Source: Myxococcales bacterium
GTDB taxonomy: Bacteria > Myxococcota_A > Polyangia > Polyangiales > Polyangiaceae
Direction of reading: 5' to 3'
DNA: 64,000 bases
Assembly: GCA_016706225.1 (NCBI GenBank)
Contig: JADJKB010000022.1
Span: 62,001-126,000, forward strand
In this document: in pieces, positions 1-10,257 of the stretch
Layout of the letters: the number at the start of each line of letters is the position of its first letter
How positions within the stretch are numbered: position 1 is the first letter of the stretch
The notes under the pieces: model-generated
Databases searched by the model: none
Seen by the model: only the letters and a program-made list of their open reading frames with translations
Told to the model about the DNA's origin: nothing
Made by a program: the position numbers and the translations under genes

Positions 1-945
<945 letters not shown>

Positions 946-975
946 CCCATCACAGCCCCCACCACTGCCCCCTGA

Positions 976-1206
976 ACCCGAACGAGCGCCATCTTCACCG
1001 CCACACGCCGGGACTCCCAGCAGTGCGAGACAAGCGCCGAAGGCCAGCCCCCGCAGCCGGGAGCACCCTGCGACGTCTGCGCGGTACCCGGCGAGTGCAG
1101 CTACGACACCTGCTCCGCGATCGGCAAGCTGACGAAGGCGAGCTGCGTGAACGGCAGCTGGTCCGTGAGTGGCGCGCCGTGTCTGGTCGATGCTGGAACG
1201 GACTGA
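976..1206 (+). pseudogene. Remnant of a cysteine-rich extracellular protein
   Basis: The frame ending in TGA at 1204-1206 encodes a short Cys-rich tail with spacing typical of myxobacterial surface lipoproteins (segments CDVCAVPGECSYDTC and CVNGSWSVSGAPC). The frame opens after a TGA at 973 and has no convincing start codon or ribosome site, so it looks like the 3' fragment of a lost gene between the activator and its partial duplicate. It could also be a chance open frame, but seven regularly spaced cysteines argue otherwise. Confidence 0.45.
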
Positions 1207-1283
1207 GGCCGGCGGCGCCGCGTGCGTGCTCGCCGGGTGCTCGCCCGTGCTCGCGGCGGACCCAGCCCCGTCACGATGTTGCC

Positions 1284-1369
1284 CCGAGGTGTTGCCCATC
1301 CCGCGTCAGCTGTTGGCTGAGGCCGCTGCATGTACGGCCGCGGGCGAGGCGCTCCTGACCCATCACAGC
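1284..1369 (+). repeat. Internally deleted second copy of the upstream activator gene
   Basis: Bases 1284-1339 match 536-591 with about six mismatches. Without a break, 1336-1369 then match 923-956 with about two mismatches, so the roughly 330 bases between the two blocks are absent in this copy. The join is at a shared GGCC, which suggests a microhomology deletion after duplication. The second block includes the activator's stop codon and carries the stop codon of the convergent peptidase gene at 1363-1365. Confidence 0.8.
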
Positions 1370-2721
1370 AGCGTGTCCATTCCGCCCCACTCGGTGCCGA
1401 TCAGGACGTTTTCGGAGCTCCAGCCACCAGTGCAGCTCGAGGCGTACATCCGCAAGCTCGCGTCACTCACACGTCGACCGACCAGATCGCTGCACCCGTC
1501 ACCATTCCAGTCCTTCATCACCAGCAGATCGAAGTCACCGAAGCTCGTGCCGATCAGCTCGTTCTCCTTGGAATACCCGCTGTGACAATCGCCGGCGTAG
1601 AGCCTCAGTGTCTGGTCGCTGGTCCGCCGACCGACGAGATCTGAACAGCCATCGCCGTCCCAATCCCCCGCGCCCATCACGAAATCGAAATCGCCCCAGC
1701 TGGTTCCGATGACCACGTTCTCGCGCAAGTAACCGCCGGCGCAATCGCCCGCGTACAGCCGCAAGCTGTGATCACTCGACCGGCGACCGACCAAATCGGC
1801 ACAGCCGTCGCCATCCCAGTCGCCCGGCGAAGTGAGCAGCTCGAAATCGCCCCAGCTGGTGCCGACCAGCACGTTCTCGCGGGAATAACCGCCGCCGCAA
1901 TCACCGGCGTAGAGCCGCAGGCTGGAGTCACTCCGGCGTCGTCCGATCAGATCCGCGCAGCCGTCGCCGTCCCAGTCGCCGACTGAGAGCAGGCGGTCGA
2001 AATCGCCAAAGCCCGTCCCGATCGTCTGGTTCTGGGAGCGGTACGCAGCGTGGCAGTCGCCGCGATATAGAGCCAGGCTCTGGTCGCCAGCCCGGCGCGC
2101 AACGATGTCCTCGCAGCCGTCGCCATCGAAATCGAGCCCGTGCTCGCGCTCGCTCGCCCGCACAACGCGCCCCTTGCTGACCGCCCACAGGGAGCGACTG
2201 ACGCCGTCGTTGCATCCAGCAACCCCCGGCGGGCAACCGGGATGCACCGGAGCGCCGCTGTCGTCGCGAACCTGGAAATGCACGTGATCAAAGCCCACTG
2301 GATCGGTCCATCCGGTGGCGCCGCTGAGGCCCAGCACGTCACCCCTCCGGACCGGGCGTGAACCGCCCTCGAAGGTCGAGAGATGGCAGTACTTCACGCT
2401 GTAGCCCGAAGCGTGGGTGACGACGGCCATGTTGCCGCAACCGCCCACGTTCGCCTGGACGTCGAGCCAACCGTCGAGCGCGGCGCGGATGGTTTGTTTG
2501 CCCGGTCCGGTCGTGAGATCGAGGGCCGCGTGCCAGGACCCGTCATTGTTCTTGTAGCAGTCCCAATCGCAGCTCACGCCCTGGAAGAACTCGTCGAGCG
2601 GGTAGTAGAGCAAGATCTGCTCGGCGGCTTGGTTCGACGACTCGACGGGCTCGCCTTTTGGGCCCGAGCACGCCGCGCCGAATAGAAGCGCCGAGCAGAC
2701 AATGACATGAGTGAGCTTCAC
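1363..2721 (-). CDS. Exported M23-peptidase-like protein with FG-GAP/VCBS repeats
   Basis: A 452-residue exported protein. The GTG at 2719-2721 is chosen because GGAGG lies just upstream and a signal peptide ending in FGAACSG (probable lipoprotein cysteine near residue 19) follows at once. Residues about 35-190 resemble the LytM/M23 metallopeptidase fold: HAALDL, GNMAVVTHASG, and the HVHFQV segment that carries the usual H-x-H zinc pair. The C-terminal half holds about five repeats with the core GDWDGDGCADL(V/I)GRR, typical FG-GAP/VCBS calcium-binding propeller blades, plus a final DWNGDGCSDL blade. It is likely surface-anchored, acting on peptidoglycan or using the fold for binding. The open frame extends far upstream to 3849, but that part is antisense to a repeat-rich gene and is not used. 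Confidence 0.85.
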   Translation of the reverse strand: MKLTHVIVCSALLFGAACSGPKGEPVESSNQAAEQILLYYPLDEFFQGVSCDWDCYKNNDGSWHAALDLTTGPGKQTIRAALDGWLDVQANVGGCGNMAVVTHASGYSVKYCHLSTFEGGSRPVRRGDVLGLSGATGWTDPVGFDHVHFQVRDDSGAPVHPGCPPGVAGCNDGVSRSLWAVSKGRVVRASEREHGLDFDGDGCEDIVARRAGDQSLALYRGDCHAAYRSQNQTIGTGFGDFDRLLSVGDWDGDGCADLIGRRRSDSSLRLYAGDCGGGYSRENVLVGTSWGDFELLTSPGDWDGDGCADLVGRRSSDHSLRLYAGDCAGGYLRENVVIGTSWGDFDFVMGAGDWDGDGCSDLVGRRTSDQTLRLYAGDCHSGYSKENELIGTSFGDFDLLVMKDWNGDGCSDLVGRRVSDASLRMYASSCTGGWSSENVLIGTEWGGMDTLL

Positions 2722-2778
2722 TTGTGACCTCCGCGAAGGGGCTAGCAAGCGCGGGGCCAAGGCAAATTGGGAGCTTAT

Positions 2779-2796
2779 CCGGGCGTTCTTGCCCGG
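2779..2796. promoter_or_regulatory. 6-bp-stem hairpin in divergent intergenic region
   Basis: CCGGGC at 2779-2784 and GCCCGG at 2791-2796 flank a six-base loop, about 60 bases upstream of the peptidase start. No T-run follows on either strand, so this is a candidate leader structure or operator rather than a terminator. Confidence 0.3.
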
Positions 2797-2808
2797 AGGT
2801 CCGCGAGT

Positions 2809-2853
2809 CGTGCGGGACTCCGCACAACGGCCCGTGCGGGGCGTCGCACAACG
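2809..2853. repeat. Two 21-bp near-identical direct repeats, each internally palindromic
   Basis: CGTGCGGG...CACAACG occurs at 2809-2829 and again at 2833-2853 with three differences, spaced 24 bases start to start (just over two helical turns). Each copy is also an inverted repeat (GTGCGG/CCGCAC in the first, GTGCG/CGCAC in the second). The 312-bp region 2722-3033 between divergent genes otherwise shows nothing recognisable. Paired palindromes here suggest a dimeric regulator site. Confidence 0.4.
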
Positions 2854-3033
2854 CGGCTCTTCAGTGGACTTCGGCGAGCGGCCCAGGCCAGCGGAAGGGA
2901 TTGCCAACGGAAAGCGGCAGCGCATGCCCCCTACTCCCTCCCCTCCGCCCGGGTGAGCGCAAGCATCGAACGAAGCGAGCCGGGGGGAGCGCCGGCGCAA
3001 AACGTGTCCGACCTCTGCGGACCGCTGTAGGCT

Positions 3034-4875
3034 GTGGCCGCCGTGGCCAACGAAGATCAAGTGAAGAAGCTCGAGGCCCTGCTGGTTCGCGTCCACACGC
3101 GCACGGCGGAGCCGCGCCCGGCTCGTGGCAGTGCGGGCTCTGCCCCCGAGCCCGCGCTGGCGACACCGGCACTGGCGGCGAGCGCCGGACCACTCACGGA
3201 CTCTCACAAGTCCGAGGAGGAAGCGACCGGGAACGAGCACGAGCGACTGCGCGCTGAAGCGATCCAGGAGTTGCACGCGCGGCGGGCGGCCAAAGCGCAG
3301 CAGCGAGCGGAGGAGGCTCAACGCGCGGAAGAGGAGCAGTGGGACGAAGCGGCCCGGCTCGCAGAGGCGGAACAGGCGGGGCGTGCGGCCGGAGAGCGGA
3401 TGCGCGCGGAAGCGGCCCGGCGGGCGGAGGAAGCGGCCCGGCTCGCAGAGGCGGAACAAGCGGGGCGTGCGGCCGGAGAGCGGATGCGCGCGGAAGCGGC
3501 CCGGCGGGCGGAGGAGGCGAAGCAAGCCGAGGAAGCCAAGCTCGCTGAGGAAGCCAAGCTCGCTGAGGAAGCCAAGCTCGCCGAGGAAGCCAAGCTCGCC
3601 GAGGAAGCCAAGCTCGCCGAGGACGCCAAGCTCGCCGAGGACGCCAAGCTCGCCGAGGAAGCCAAGCTCGCCGAGGAAGCCAAGCTCGCCGAGGACGCTG
3701 CGCGTGAAGCAGAGCGCGCTGATAGTAACCAGCAGCAGGACGACGAGCGCGAGCGGCTCGAGGAAGAGCGCAACCAAATCGCGGAGCAGCGCAGCGCGCT
3801 GGAGGCGGAGCGCGAGCGCGTTGCGGAAGAACGAAGACTCGCCGAGCAAGCCACACAGAAGGCCGAAGAGGAAGCAGAGCGCGCCGAGGAAGAACGCCTG
3901 CGAGTCGAGAAGGAACGCCTGCAGGTCGAAGAGGAGCGCCGGCGCGTCGATGCGAAGGCGAAGCGCCTCGAGTCATTGCGGCCGCCTCCCGAGCCGAAGG
4001 GTTCGGGCGCTGGCGTGCGCGTCGCCGCTCTGGCGGTCGTCCTCGGCCTAGCCGCGGCCGCGTACTATCGATTCGGCATCAGCCACGAACCCTCGCCCCC
4101 CGGCGCTCCGACGAGCGGGCCCGCGACCCCCTCCCCATCCAGCACGATTGCGGCGCTTCCGCCCGCTCCGAGCACGACTCCAGACTCGGGCGCTCGCCCC
4201 ATCCAGCTCGAGCTCGAGATCCGAGCGGAGGGTCCGTCCCAGCGACCGACGGTCTACGTGGTTGCGAAGGCGCTGAGCATCGAGGAGCGCGTCGCCGAAG
4301 TGCCCAGCCCGTTCGTATGTCGTTTGGCGCCGAACGAACGCGGGGGCAGCGTGACGTGCACACCCGATGCAAGCAAGGTGGAGCTCAACATCGTGAAACA
4401 AAGCGATGCGCTCGAGCTCACGCGCCCAGGCGCAGAGGCGAAGCGTGCGGTTCTCCCGCCCGGAGTCGACGTGGTCATCCAGCGCTCCGAGAAGAGCTCG
4501 CGCGATTTGCCGGGCGGCCAGTGCCCACAAGGTTCGCCAAGCCGAACCTTCGATGCGCCGTTCTTGAACCAGTACGGCGCGGGGGCCGGCGGCAAGTTCA
4601 GCATCTTGGTACCGAACGCCGAGAAGACCCGGGTTCAGCCAGCCCGTGTGTTCAGCAGCCCGGGCCCGGCGCGCTGCCGCTCCGAAGGAAACGACCGCGC
4701 CCGTCACCTGAGCTGCGAGAACGTCGGCACCGATTGCAACGTACGGGTCGACGGCGCCAGCATCGAATTCGAGTGCACCGGTACGCTCGCAGCGTCGGGA
4801 CGTGTGCTCTTGCCTTGCGGCGCCGAGGGACGACTGCCAACGACCGGTGTCATCGCCCACGTGCCCTACGAGTGA
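3034..4875 (+). CDS. TolA-like coiled-coil protein with transmembrane segment and exported C-terminal domain
   Basis: A 613-residue protein of unknown function. Residues about 60-310 are almost entirely Ala/Glu/Lys/Arg-rich coiled coil, including two perfect 28-residue repeats and nine hexapeptides AE(E/D)AKL. A single hydrophobic segment follows near 330-350 (VAALAVVLGLAAAAYYRF), then a Pro/Ser/Thr-rich spacer and a C-terminal domain of about 230 residues with paired cysteines. The topology would be a cytoplasmic coiled coil, one membrane pass and a periplasmic domain. GTG at 3034 or 3043 could be the start; neither has a strong ribosome site. The coiled coil resembles TolA in composition only. 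Other readings are a polarity or scaffold protein. Confidence 0.8.
   Translation: MAAVANEDQVKKLEALLVRVHTRTAEPRPARGSAGSAPEPALATPALAASAGPLTDSHKSEEEATGNEHERLRAEAIQELHARRAAKAQQRAEEAQRAEEEQWDEAARLAEAEQAGRAAGERMRAEAARRAEEAARLAEAEQAGRAAGERMRAEAARRAEEAKQAEEAKLAEEAKLAEEAKLAEEAKLAEEAKLAEDAKLAEDAKLAEEAKLAEEAKLAEDAAREAERADSNQQQDDERERLEEERNQIAEQRSALEAERERVAEERRLAEQATQKAEEEAERAEEERLRVEKERLQVEEERRRVDAKAKRLESLRPPPEPKGSGAGVRVAALAVVLGLAAAAYYRFGISHEPSPPGAPTSGPATPSPSSTIAALPPAPSTTPDSGARPIQLELEIRAEGPSQRPTVYVVAKALSIEERVAEVPSPFVCRLAPNERGGSVTCTPDASKVELNIVKQSDALELTRPGAEAKRAVLPPGVDVVIQRSEKSSRDLPGGQCPQGSPSRTFDAPFLNQYGAGAGGKFSILVPNAEKTRVQPARVFSSPGPARCRSEGNDRARHLSCENVGTDCNVRVDGASIEFECTGTLAASGRVLLPCGAEGRLPTTGVIAHVPYE
3349..3516 (+). 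repeat. 84-bp tandem duplication inside the coiled-coil gene
   Basis: The 84-bp unit 3349-3432 is repeated almost exactly at 3433-3516, giving two copies of a 28-residue block beginning AARLAEAEQAGRAAGERM. The near identity at DNA level indicates recent expansion by slippage or unequal exchange. Confidence 0.9.
3526..3687 (+). repeat. Nine tandem 18-bp units encoding AE(E/D)AKL
   Basis: Nine units of GCCGAGGAAGCCAAGCTC (minor GCT/GCC and GAA/GAC variants) run from 3526 to 3687, followed by a decayed tenth. They keep the frame and extend the coiled coil by whole turns. Copy number is likely to vary between strains. Confidence 0.92.
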
Positions 4876-5049
4876 TCACACTGCTTTCGCCGGCTTCGCG
4901 CCGCCCCTCTTCCTCGTACCCATGCGACTTCGGCTTCGAAGACTCGAGGGCGGCCGGCAATGCGCGAGGCCTGGCCCCGAGAGAGGTGTACCATCCGCCT
5001 GCACCCGCGCTGAGGCGGTGCTGGCCTTCCTCCTCGCACACCCGATGCC

Positions 5050-6162
5050 ATGAACTGCCGATTCGTCGCACCATCGCTCCTCGCAGCCCTCTTGCTATCG
5101 GCGTGCGGCTCCGTCGCCCCACGGGTCCCGACGCCAGCGCCAGAGCCCGCTCCGCCCCCGGCGCCCAGCGTCGTCTTGATCGAAACCGCGGACGCGAGCG
5201 TGAGCGATCGCACACCCGCCCTCAGCATTCCGCCGGTTGCTGCGCTGCTCCGCGATGGTTTCGAGCAGCGCTTTGCGGAGCGCGCTCTCCCCCACGACCG
5301 AAGCGGCCAAAACAAACCCCACGTCGTCGTCGACAAGGGTCCCGGCAAGGCTCGCATCATCTTCGACGAAGCGACGGAGCGGCTCCTCTTCTGGGTGGAA
5401 GATAGCGGGCTCTTGGAGACACCCGCCAGCGTGACTCCGCTCACCCGCAACCCCGCGAAGCCTGGCCCCAAGGAACGCGTGCTCGTCGGCCCGGGTGCCT
5501 TCCTCACTCGGCTACGCGATCAAGCGGGCTTCGTCCGTGTCTCGGCCAGCGATCAAACCGTTGCGGCCGAGGGCTGGCTTCCGGCCTCGGCGATCGCTCG
5601 CACCTACGTGCCGGCGACGGTGCCTGCTGTGTCGGGCAATCAGAGGTGGGCGCTCGCTCGAGGCGCGAACCTGCTGGAGCGCCCCGGCGGTCCGGCGTTG
5701 GCCAAACTGCTCGACACTGCACCGCCCCAGGTGACGGTGGACGGGATTTCGACTGGCCCGGCGTGGTTCGTCGAGGTCGCCTACGGCTCTTCGTCGCTGT
5801 CGGTCCGGGGTTTCGTGCCCAAGTCCGCGTTGTCAGAACCCCAGTCCATGGGTTGGGGGCGGAAGGGTTTCGGTTACGCCGCCCACCAGGATCCGCCTTC
5901 GGAAATCCTCACCTTCTCCACCGGCACCTGCCTTTATGACGAGCCGTGGGGTGAGGTCATTGGTGTGCTCCGGTTGCCGGTCAGCAAGAGCGTTCACATC
6001 GAGACCGGTGCGACGAGCGCATGGCGCTTGCTCGATTTCCCGCGAACCGGAGCGAAAGCCTGGGCGCCCCGCGAAGGCGCGCAGCCGAATCAACCCACCG
6101 GCAAGTTGACGCCGCTCTCGCTGGCGGACGGGTTCGGCTGCAGCCCGGCGCCGCCGCGCTGA
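5050..6162 (+). CDS. Proline-rich lipoprotein with SH3-like modules, function unknown
   Basis: A 370-residue predicted lipoprotein. The N-terminus MNCRFVAPSLLAALLLSACG carries the lipobox LSAC, followed by a Pro/Ala-rich tether. Two later segments (residues about 150-185 and 200-255, with GWLPASAIA and GFVPKSAL) have the short-strand rhythm of bacterial SH3-like domains. The C-terminus ends in a Cys-containing strand. It follows the coiled-coil gene on the same strand after 174 bases and may be co-transcribed. Nothing suggests catalysis. Confidence 0.75.
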   Translation: MNCRFVAPSLLAALLLSACGSVAPRVPTPAPEPAPPPAPSVVLIETADASVSDRTPALSIPPVAALLRDGFEQRFAERALPHDRSGQNKPHVVVDKGPGKARIIFDEATERLLFWVEDSGLLETPASVTPLTRNPAKPGPKERVLVGPGAFLTRLRDQAGFVRVSASDQTVAAEGWLPASAIARTYVPATVPAVSGNQRWALARGANLLERPGGPALAKLLDTAPPQVTVDGISTGPAWFVEVAYGSSSLSVRGFVPKSALSEPQSMGWGRKGFGYAAHQDPPSEILTFSTGTCLYDEPWGEVIGVLRLPVSKSVHIETGATSAWRLLDFPRTGAKAWAPREGAQPNQPTGKLTPLSLADGFGCSPAPPR

Positions 6163-6321
6163 TTTTCTTTCCCGCTTCCAGCAACGGGACTTTTCTTGAT
6201 CGTGTTGGCGGGGGCTCGCCGGGCGAAACCCGCGCTGGGTGCCTGAAGCAGGGGCGCGTCTCGCGAGCGAACGGGCAAAGCACACTTGCCGCGTCGACGA
6301 TTTTGGGCCTAGTTGGCTCCA

Positions 6322-7389
6322 ATGACTCGACACCTCCTCGCTACGACGCTCTGCCTTCTGGCTTTCGCTTGTGGTTCCGCTCGGCCTGCCGCCATCGCTC
6401 CCATCGCGCCTGTCACGCAGCCCCCCGCCGGCGGCGACGGGTTCGGAACACCAGAGCCCGGCGCGGCGTCCCCAGAGCCGACCCCCGAGGAGCTGAAGAA
6501 GGCCGAGGACCTGAAGAAGCTCGTCGCAGACCGCGAGAAGATGCGAAGTGAGCACCAGACCGAGCTGGCGCGATGGACGCCGGAGCTCGTGACGGAGGCT
6601 AGAGCCCTCGCAGAGAAGTTCTACCCGAGCGGGCGCAGCGCCGTGCAGGCCGCGTTGGCCGGCAAACACCGCATGCCCGGCAATGCCGAGCGCGACCGGG
6701 CCCGTCGCCCTTTGGACACTCTCGAGCTGATGGGGTTTGCCCCGAACATGACGGTTCTCGAGTACGGACCAGGCGAAGGCTGGTACACCGAAATACTGGC
6801 GCCAGCGCTCGCGCGGCGAGGCAAGCTCGTCATCACGAATGGTGATCCCAAGGGCCCGCCGGATCAGCGCAGCACATTCTACGCCGAGCGGGTGCAGCTG
6901 TTCCTGGACACGTCGCCGGAGGCCTACGGCAAGGTCGAGCGGCTGGTGGTCGACGGGCGCGCGCCCAAGCTCCCGCTGACCGGGACTGTCGATCTTGCGC
7001 TGGTCATTCGAGGCATGCACGGCATGCAGAACAACGGTGTGCTCGACCAGTGGCTCGGCCAGCTCCACACGGCGCTGAAACCGAAGGGGGTGCTCGGCGT
7101 GGTTCAGCACCGCGCGAAGCCCGATGCCGACCCGGTCGTGAGCGCCAAACAAGGCTACCTGCCGGAGAAATGGCTGATCGAGCGGATCGAGGCGGCCGGC
7201 TTCAAGCTGGTCAAACAGAGCGAGCTCAATGCCAACAGCAAGGACACCAAGGACCACACGGACGGCGTGTGGTCGCTGCCTCCCACCCTGCGCGGCGGCG
7301 ACAAGGACCGCGAGAAGTACCTCGCCATCGGCGAGAGTGATCGCATGACGCTCAAGTTCACGAAGATCGACAAACCGCGCGCGAAGTAG
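6322..7389 (+). CDS. Exported class I SAM-dependent methyltransferase-like lipoprotein
   Basis: A 355-residue protein. The ATG at 6322 is preferred over a TTG nine bases upstream. The signal ends in LLAFACGS (lipobox FAC, Cys about 17). After a Pro-rich linker and a short Lys/Glu helix, residues about 145-165 show the nucleotide-binding loop VLEYGPGEGWYTEIL of a Rossmann-fold methyltransferase, followed by a GKLVITN strand and the late strand GVLGVVQHR. A signal peptide on this fold is unusual because SAM is cytoplasmic. Myxobacteria and other proteobacteria do carry such exported homologues of unknown activity. The substrate is unknown, and the enzyme may be inactive. Confidence 0.8.
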   Translation: MTRHLLATTLCLLAFACGSARPAAIAPIAPVTQPPAGGDGFGTPEPGAASPEPTPEELKKAEDLKKLVADREKMRSEHQTELARWTPELVTEARALAEKFYPSGRSAVQAALAGKHRMPGNAERDRARRPLDTLELMGFAPNMTVLEYGPGEGWYTEILAPALARRGKLVITNGDPKGPPDQRSTFYAERVQLFLDTSPEAYGKVERLVVDGRAPKLPLTGTVDLALVIRGMHGMQNNGVLDQWLGQLHTALKPKGVLGVVQHRAKPDADPVVSAKQGYLPEKWLIERIEAAGFKLVKQSELNANSKDTKDHTDGVWSLPPTLRGGDKDREKYLAIGESDRMTLKFTKIDKPRAK

Positions 7390-7485
7390 TCCTGCCAGCG
7401 TTCGCGCGGGCGAGCCCGGGGGGCACTATCGTGCGCGGCTAGCCTCCCCACAACTGCGGCCGTGCTAAGCTGCTGACCTCGTGCA

Positions 7486-8715
7486 ATGACCGGGGATCAG
7501 GAGCTGGCGGAAGCACTCACACGAGCGCTGTCGATCGAGAGCCTGGAGGACGCAGCGGAACAGAGCGCGCTGGAGGCACGCCTCCGCGAGGGACTCGAGC
7601 AAGCGCGGAGCAAGTGCCCCGGCGCTCGCTTGTCGGTGGAGAGTTGGCTCGCCCACGTCGCCAGCAAGCTCGATCCCGGCATTGGGCTCATGCACACACT
7701 CGAGGGTGTGCACCTCGACGAGTTGTACGTTGTCGCCGGGTGCCTGTCCGGCGACCGGAAGAGCCTCGAGCTGTTCGAACAGCTCTACGGCGGGGTCGTG
7801 AGCAGCACAGTGGCGAAGCTTCGTATCGACGCCGATGCCCGCGACGAAGTGACGCAAGAAGTGATGTCGGGGCTGCTCGTCCCGCGCTCCGGTGAACCGG
7901 CGAAGCTCCAGAACTACTCGGGTCGCGGCTCGCTCGGGAGTTACCTCAAGGTGATCGCTACGCGGACCGCGCTCCGCAGAAAACGCCGACGCCGGCCGGA
8001 GGGACCGCCGGCCGACAGCCTACTCATCGAGGGGTACTTCCTGACGCTGTTTGGTCTGGCCGAAGAGGGAGAATCAGAGCTCAGACGCGCGCTGGATGTC
8101 GTGCAGCGGCTCGGTCTGTCGGAGCTGGAGCAGATGATGCAGCAGAACCTCGGCTTCGCCTTGCTGAGGCTCGGACGTCGAGCCGAGGCCGAAGAGTGTT
8201 ACGCGAAGTCTCTGGCCGCACTGGGTGAGAGCGGCGCGCAGCGCAAACAGGGCATCTCACACCTGTACCTTGCCCAGATCGCCCTCGAACGTGGCGAGCA
8301 CGCTTGCGCCGAACTCGCAGCGCGTCAGTCCGTGGAGTGCTTCGAGGCCGGCGCACCGCATTTGGTTCCGTTCGCGCGCGCGGTCACCGCCCGAGCGTTG
8401 ATGGAGTCGGGGCAGACGGAACCTGCTCTCTGGGAGGCTGACGCCGCCTACGCGCACTTGTCGGAGAAGACGGGGGTGGCGGAGGGTGAATTCTACGTCC
8501 GCTGGACCAAGGCCGACCTGGTGTCGCGCTCCGGCGATCGGGCCGAAGCACTTCGAATCGTCGACCTAGCTGCAGCCCGTCTGCGCGAGCTCGCGGCCCG
8601 CATCCAGTCGCCCGAGCTGCGGACGAGCTTCCTCGAGCGGGTCCCGGTGCACGCACTCGTGTTTTCCCTCAGAGAACAGTGGCACGCGGACGGTCACGGT
8701 GAGTCGTCGCGGTAG
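7486..8715 (+). CDS. Sigma-factor N-terminal region fused to a TPR tail of kinase-associated type
   Basis: A 409-residue hybrid. Residues 1-165 look like the region-2 part of the myxobacterial sigma family: HLDELYVVAGCLSGDRKSLE, a DEVTQEV segment, and YSGRGSLGSYLKVIATRTAL. The protein then passes a basic stretch (RRKRRRR, about 164-170) and continues not with region 4 but with TPR-like helices (about 178-395), ending in the motif RTSFLERVPVHALVF found at the C-termini of myxobacterial Ser/Thr kinase-TPR proteins. No helix-turn-helix is present, so promoter recognition as a normal sigma factor is doubtful. It is either a real fusion or the scar of a deletion between a sigma gene and a neighbouring kinase gene, near 7981-8025. 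Confidence 0.7.
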   Translation: MTGDQELAEALTRALSIESLEDAAEQSALEARLREGLEQARSKCPGARLSVESWLAHVASKLDPGIGLMHTLEGVHLDELYVVAGCLSGDRKSLELFEQLYGGVVSSTVAKLRIDADARDEVTQEVMSGLLVPRSGEPAKLQNYSGRGSLGSYLKVIATRTALRRKRRRRPEGPPADSLLIEGYFLTLFGLAEEGESELRRALDVVQRLGLSELEQMMQQNLGFALLRLGRRAEAEECYAKSLAALGESGAQRKQGISHLYLAQIALERGEHACAELAARQSVECFEAGAPHLVPFARAVTARALMESGQTEPALWEADAAYAHLSEKTGVAEGEFYVRWTKADLVSRSGDRAEALRIVDLAAARLRELAARIQSPELRTSFLERVPVHALVFSLREQWHADGHGESSR

Positions 8716-8879
8716 AGCACGTCCTCGCACAGCTCGAACACCATCACGAGATCACCGATGCGGCAGTAGGCTCGATCGGCGAGCGTCGGTTCGTCGCCGA
8801 AGCGTTCAATCGCACGCGCTCTGATCCGTCCCTGTGGCAGCAGTCTTCCCGCGGGCGAAGCGCGCGCCGCGTTGCCGGC
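8694..8879 (-). pseudogene. Possible 3' remnant in frame after the beta-helix gene stop
   Basis: Directly after the TGA of the beta-helix lipoprotein (8880-8882) the same frame stays open for 61 codons. It encodes a protein-like sequence (RIRARAIERFGDEPTLADRA, then YCRIGDLVMVFELCEDVLYR) before a stop at 8694-8696. No start codon or ribosome site was found. It may be a remnant of another gene or a former extension of the upstream protein. It overlaps the 3' end of the opposite-strand fusion gene by 22 bases. Confidence 0.25.
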
Positions 8880-10097
<1,218 letters not shown>

Positions 10098-10257
10098 GGG
10101 CCTTGTCACCGGGCGAAGCGAGCTCGGCAGTCAGAGAATGCCATGGAACTAGACTCCGAACCAAGCCACAGCCCGCGCCCGCCGCTCATCCGGAGCCGTC
10201 GACGACTCGGGGCCCTGCCGCTAAAGTGGCGGGCGTCTGCTCTCGGAGGCATTCGCG

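Noticed and set aside
3526..3687. Regular short repeats as a CRISPR array
   Set aside because: Units are contiguous 18-mers without spacers and keep a coding frame.
1363..3849. Very long minus-strand frame reaching into the coiled-coil gene
   Set aside because: The part beyond 2721 is antisense to the Glu/Ala/Lys repeat gene and has Leu/Gly/Phe repeats forced by it; the signal peptide and ribosome site place the start at 2721.
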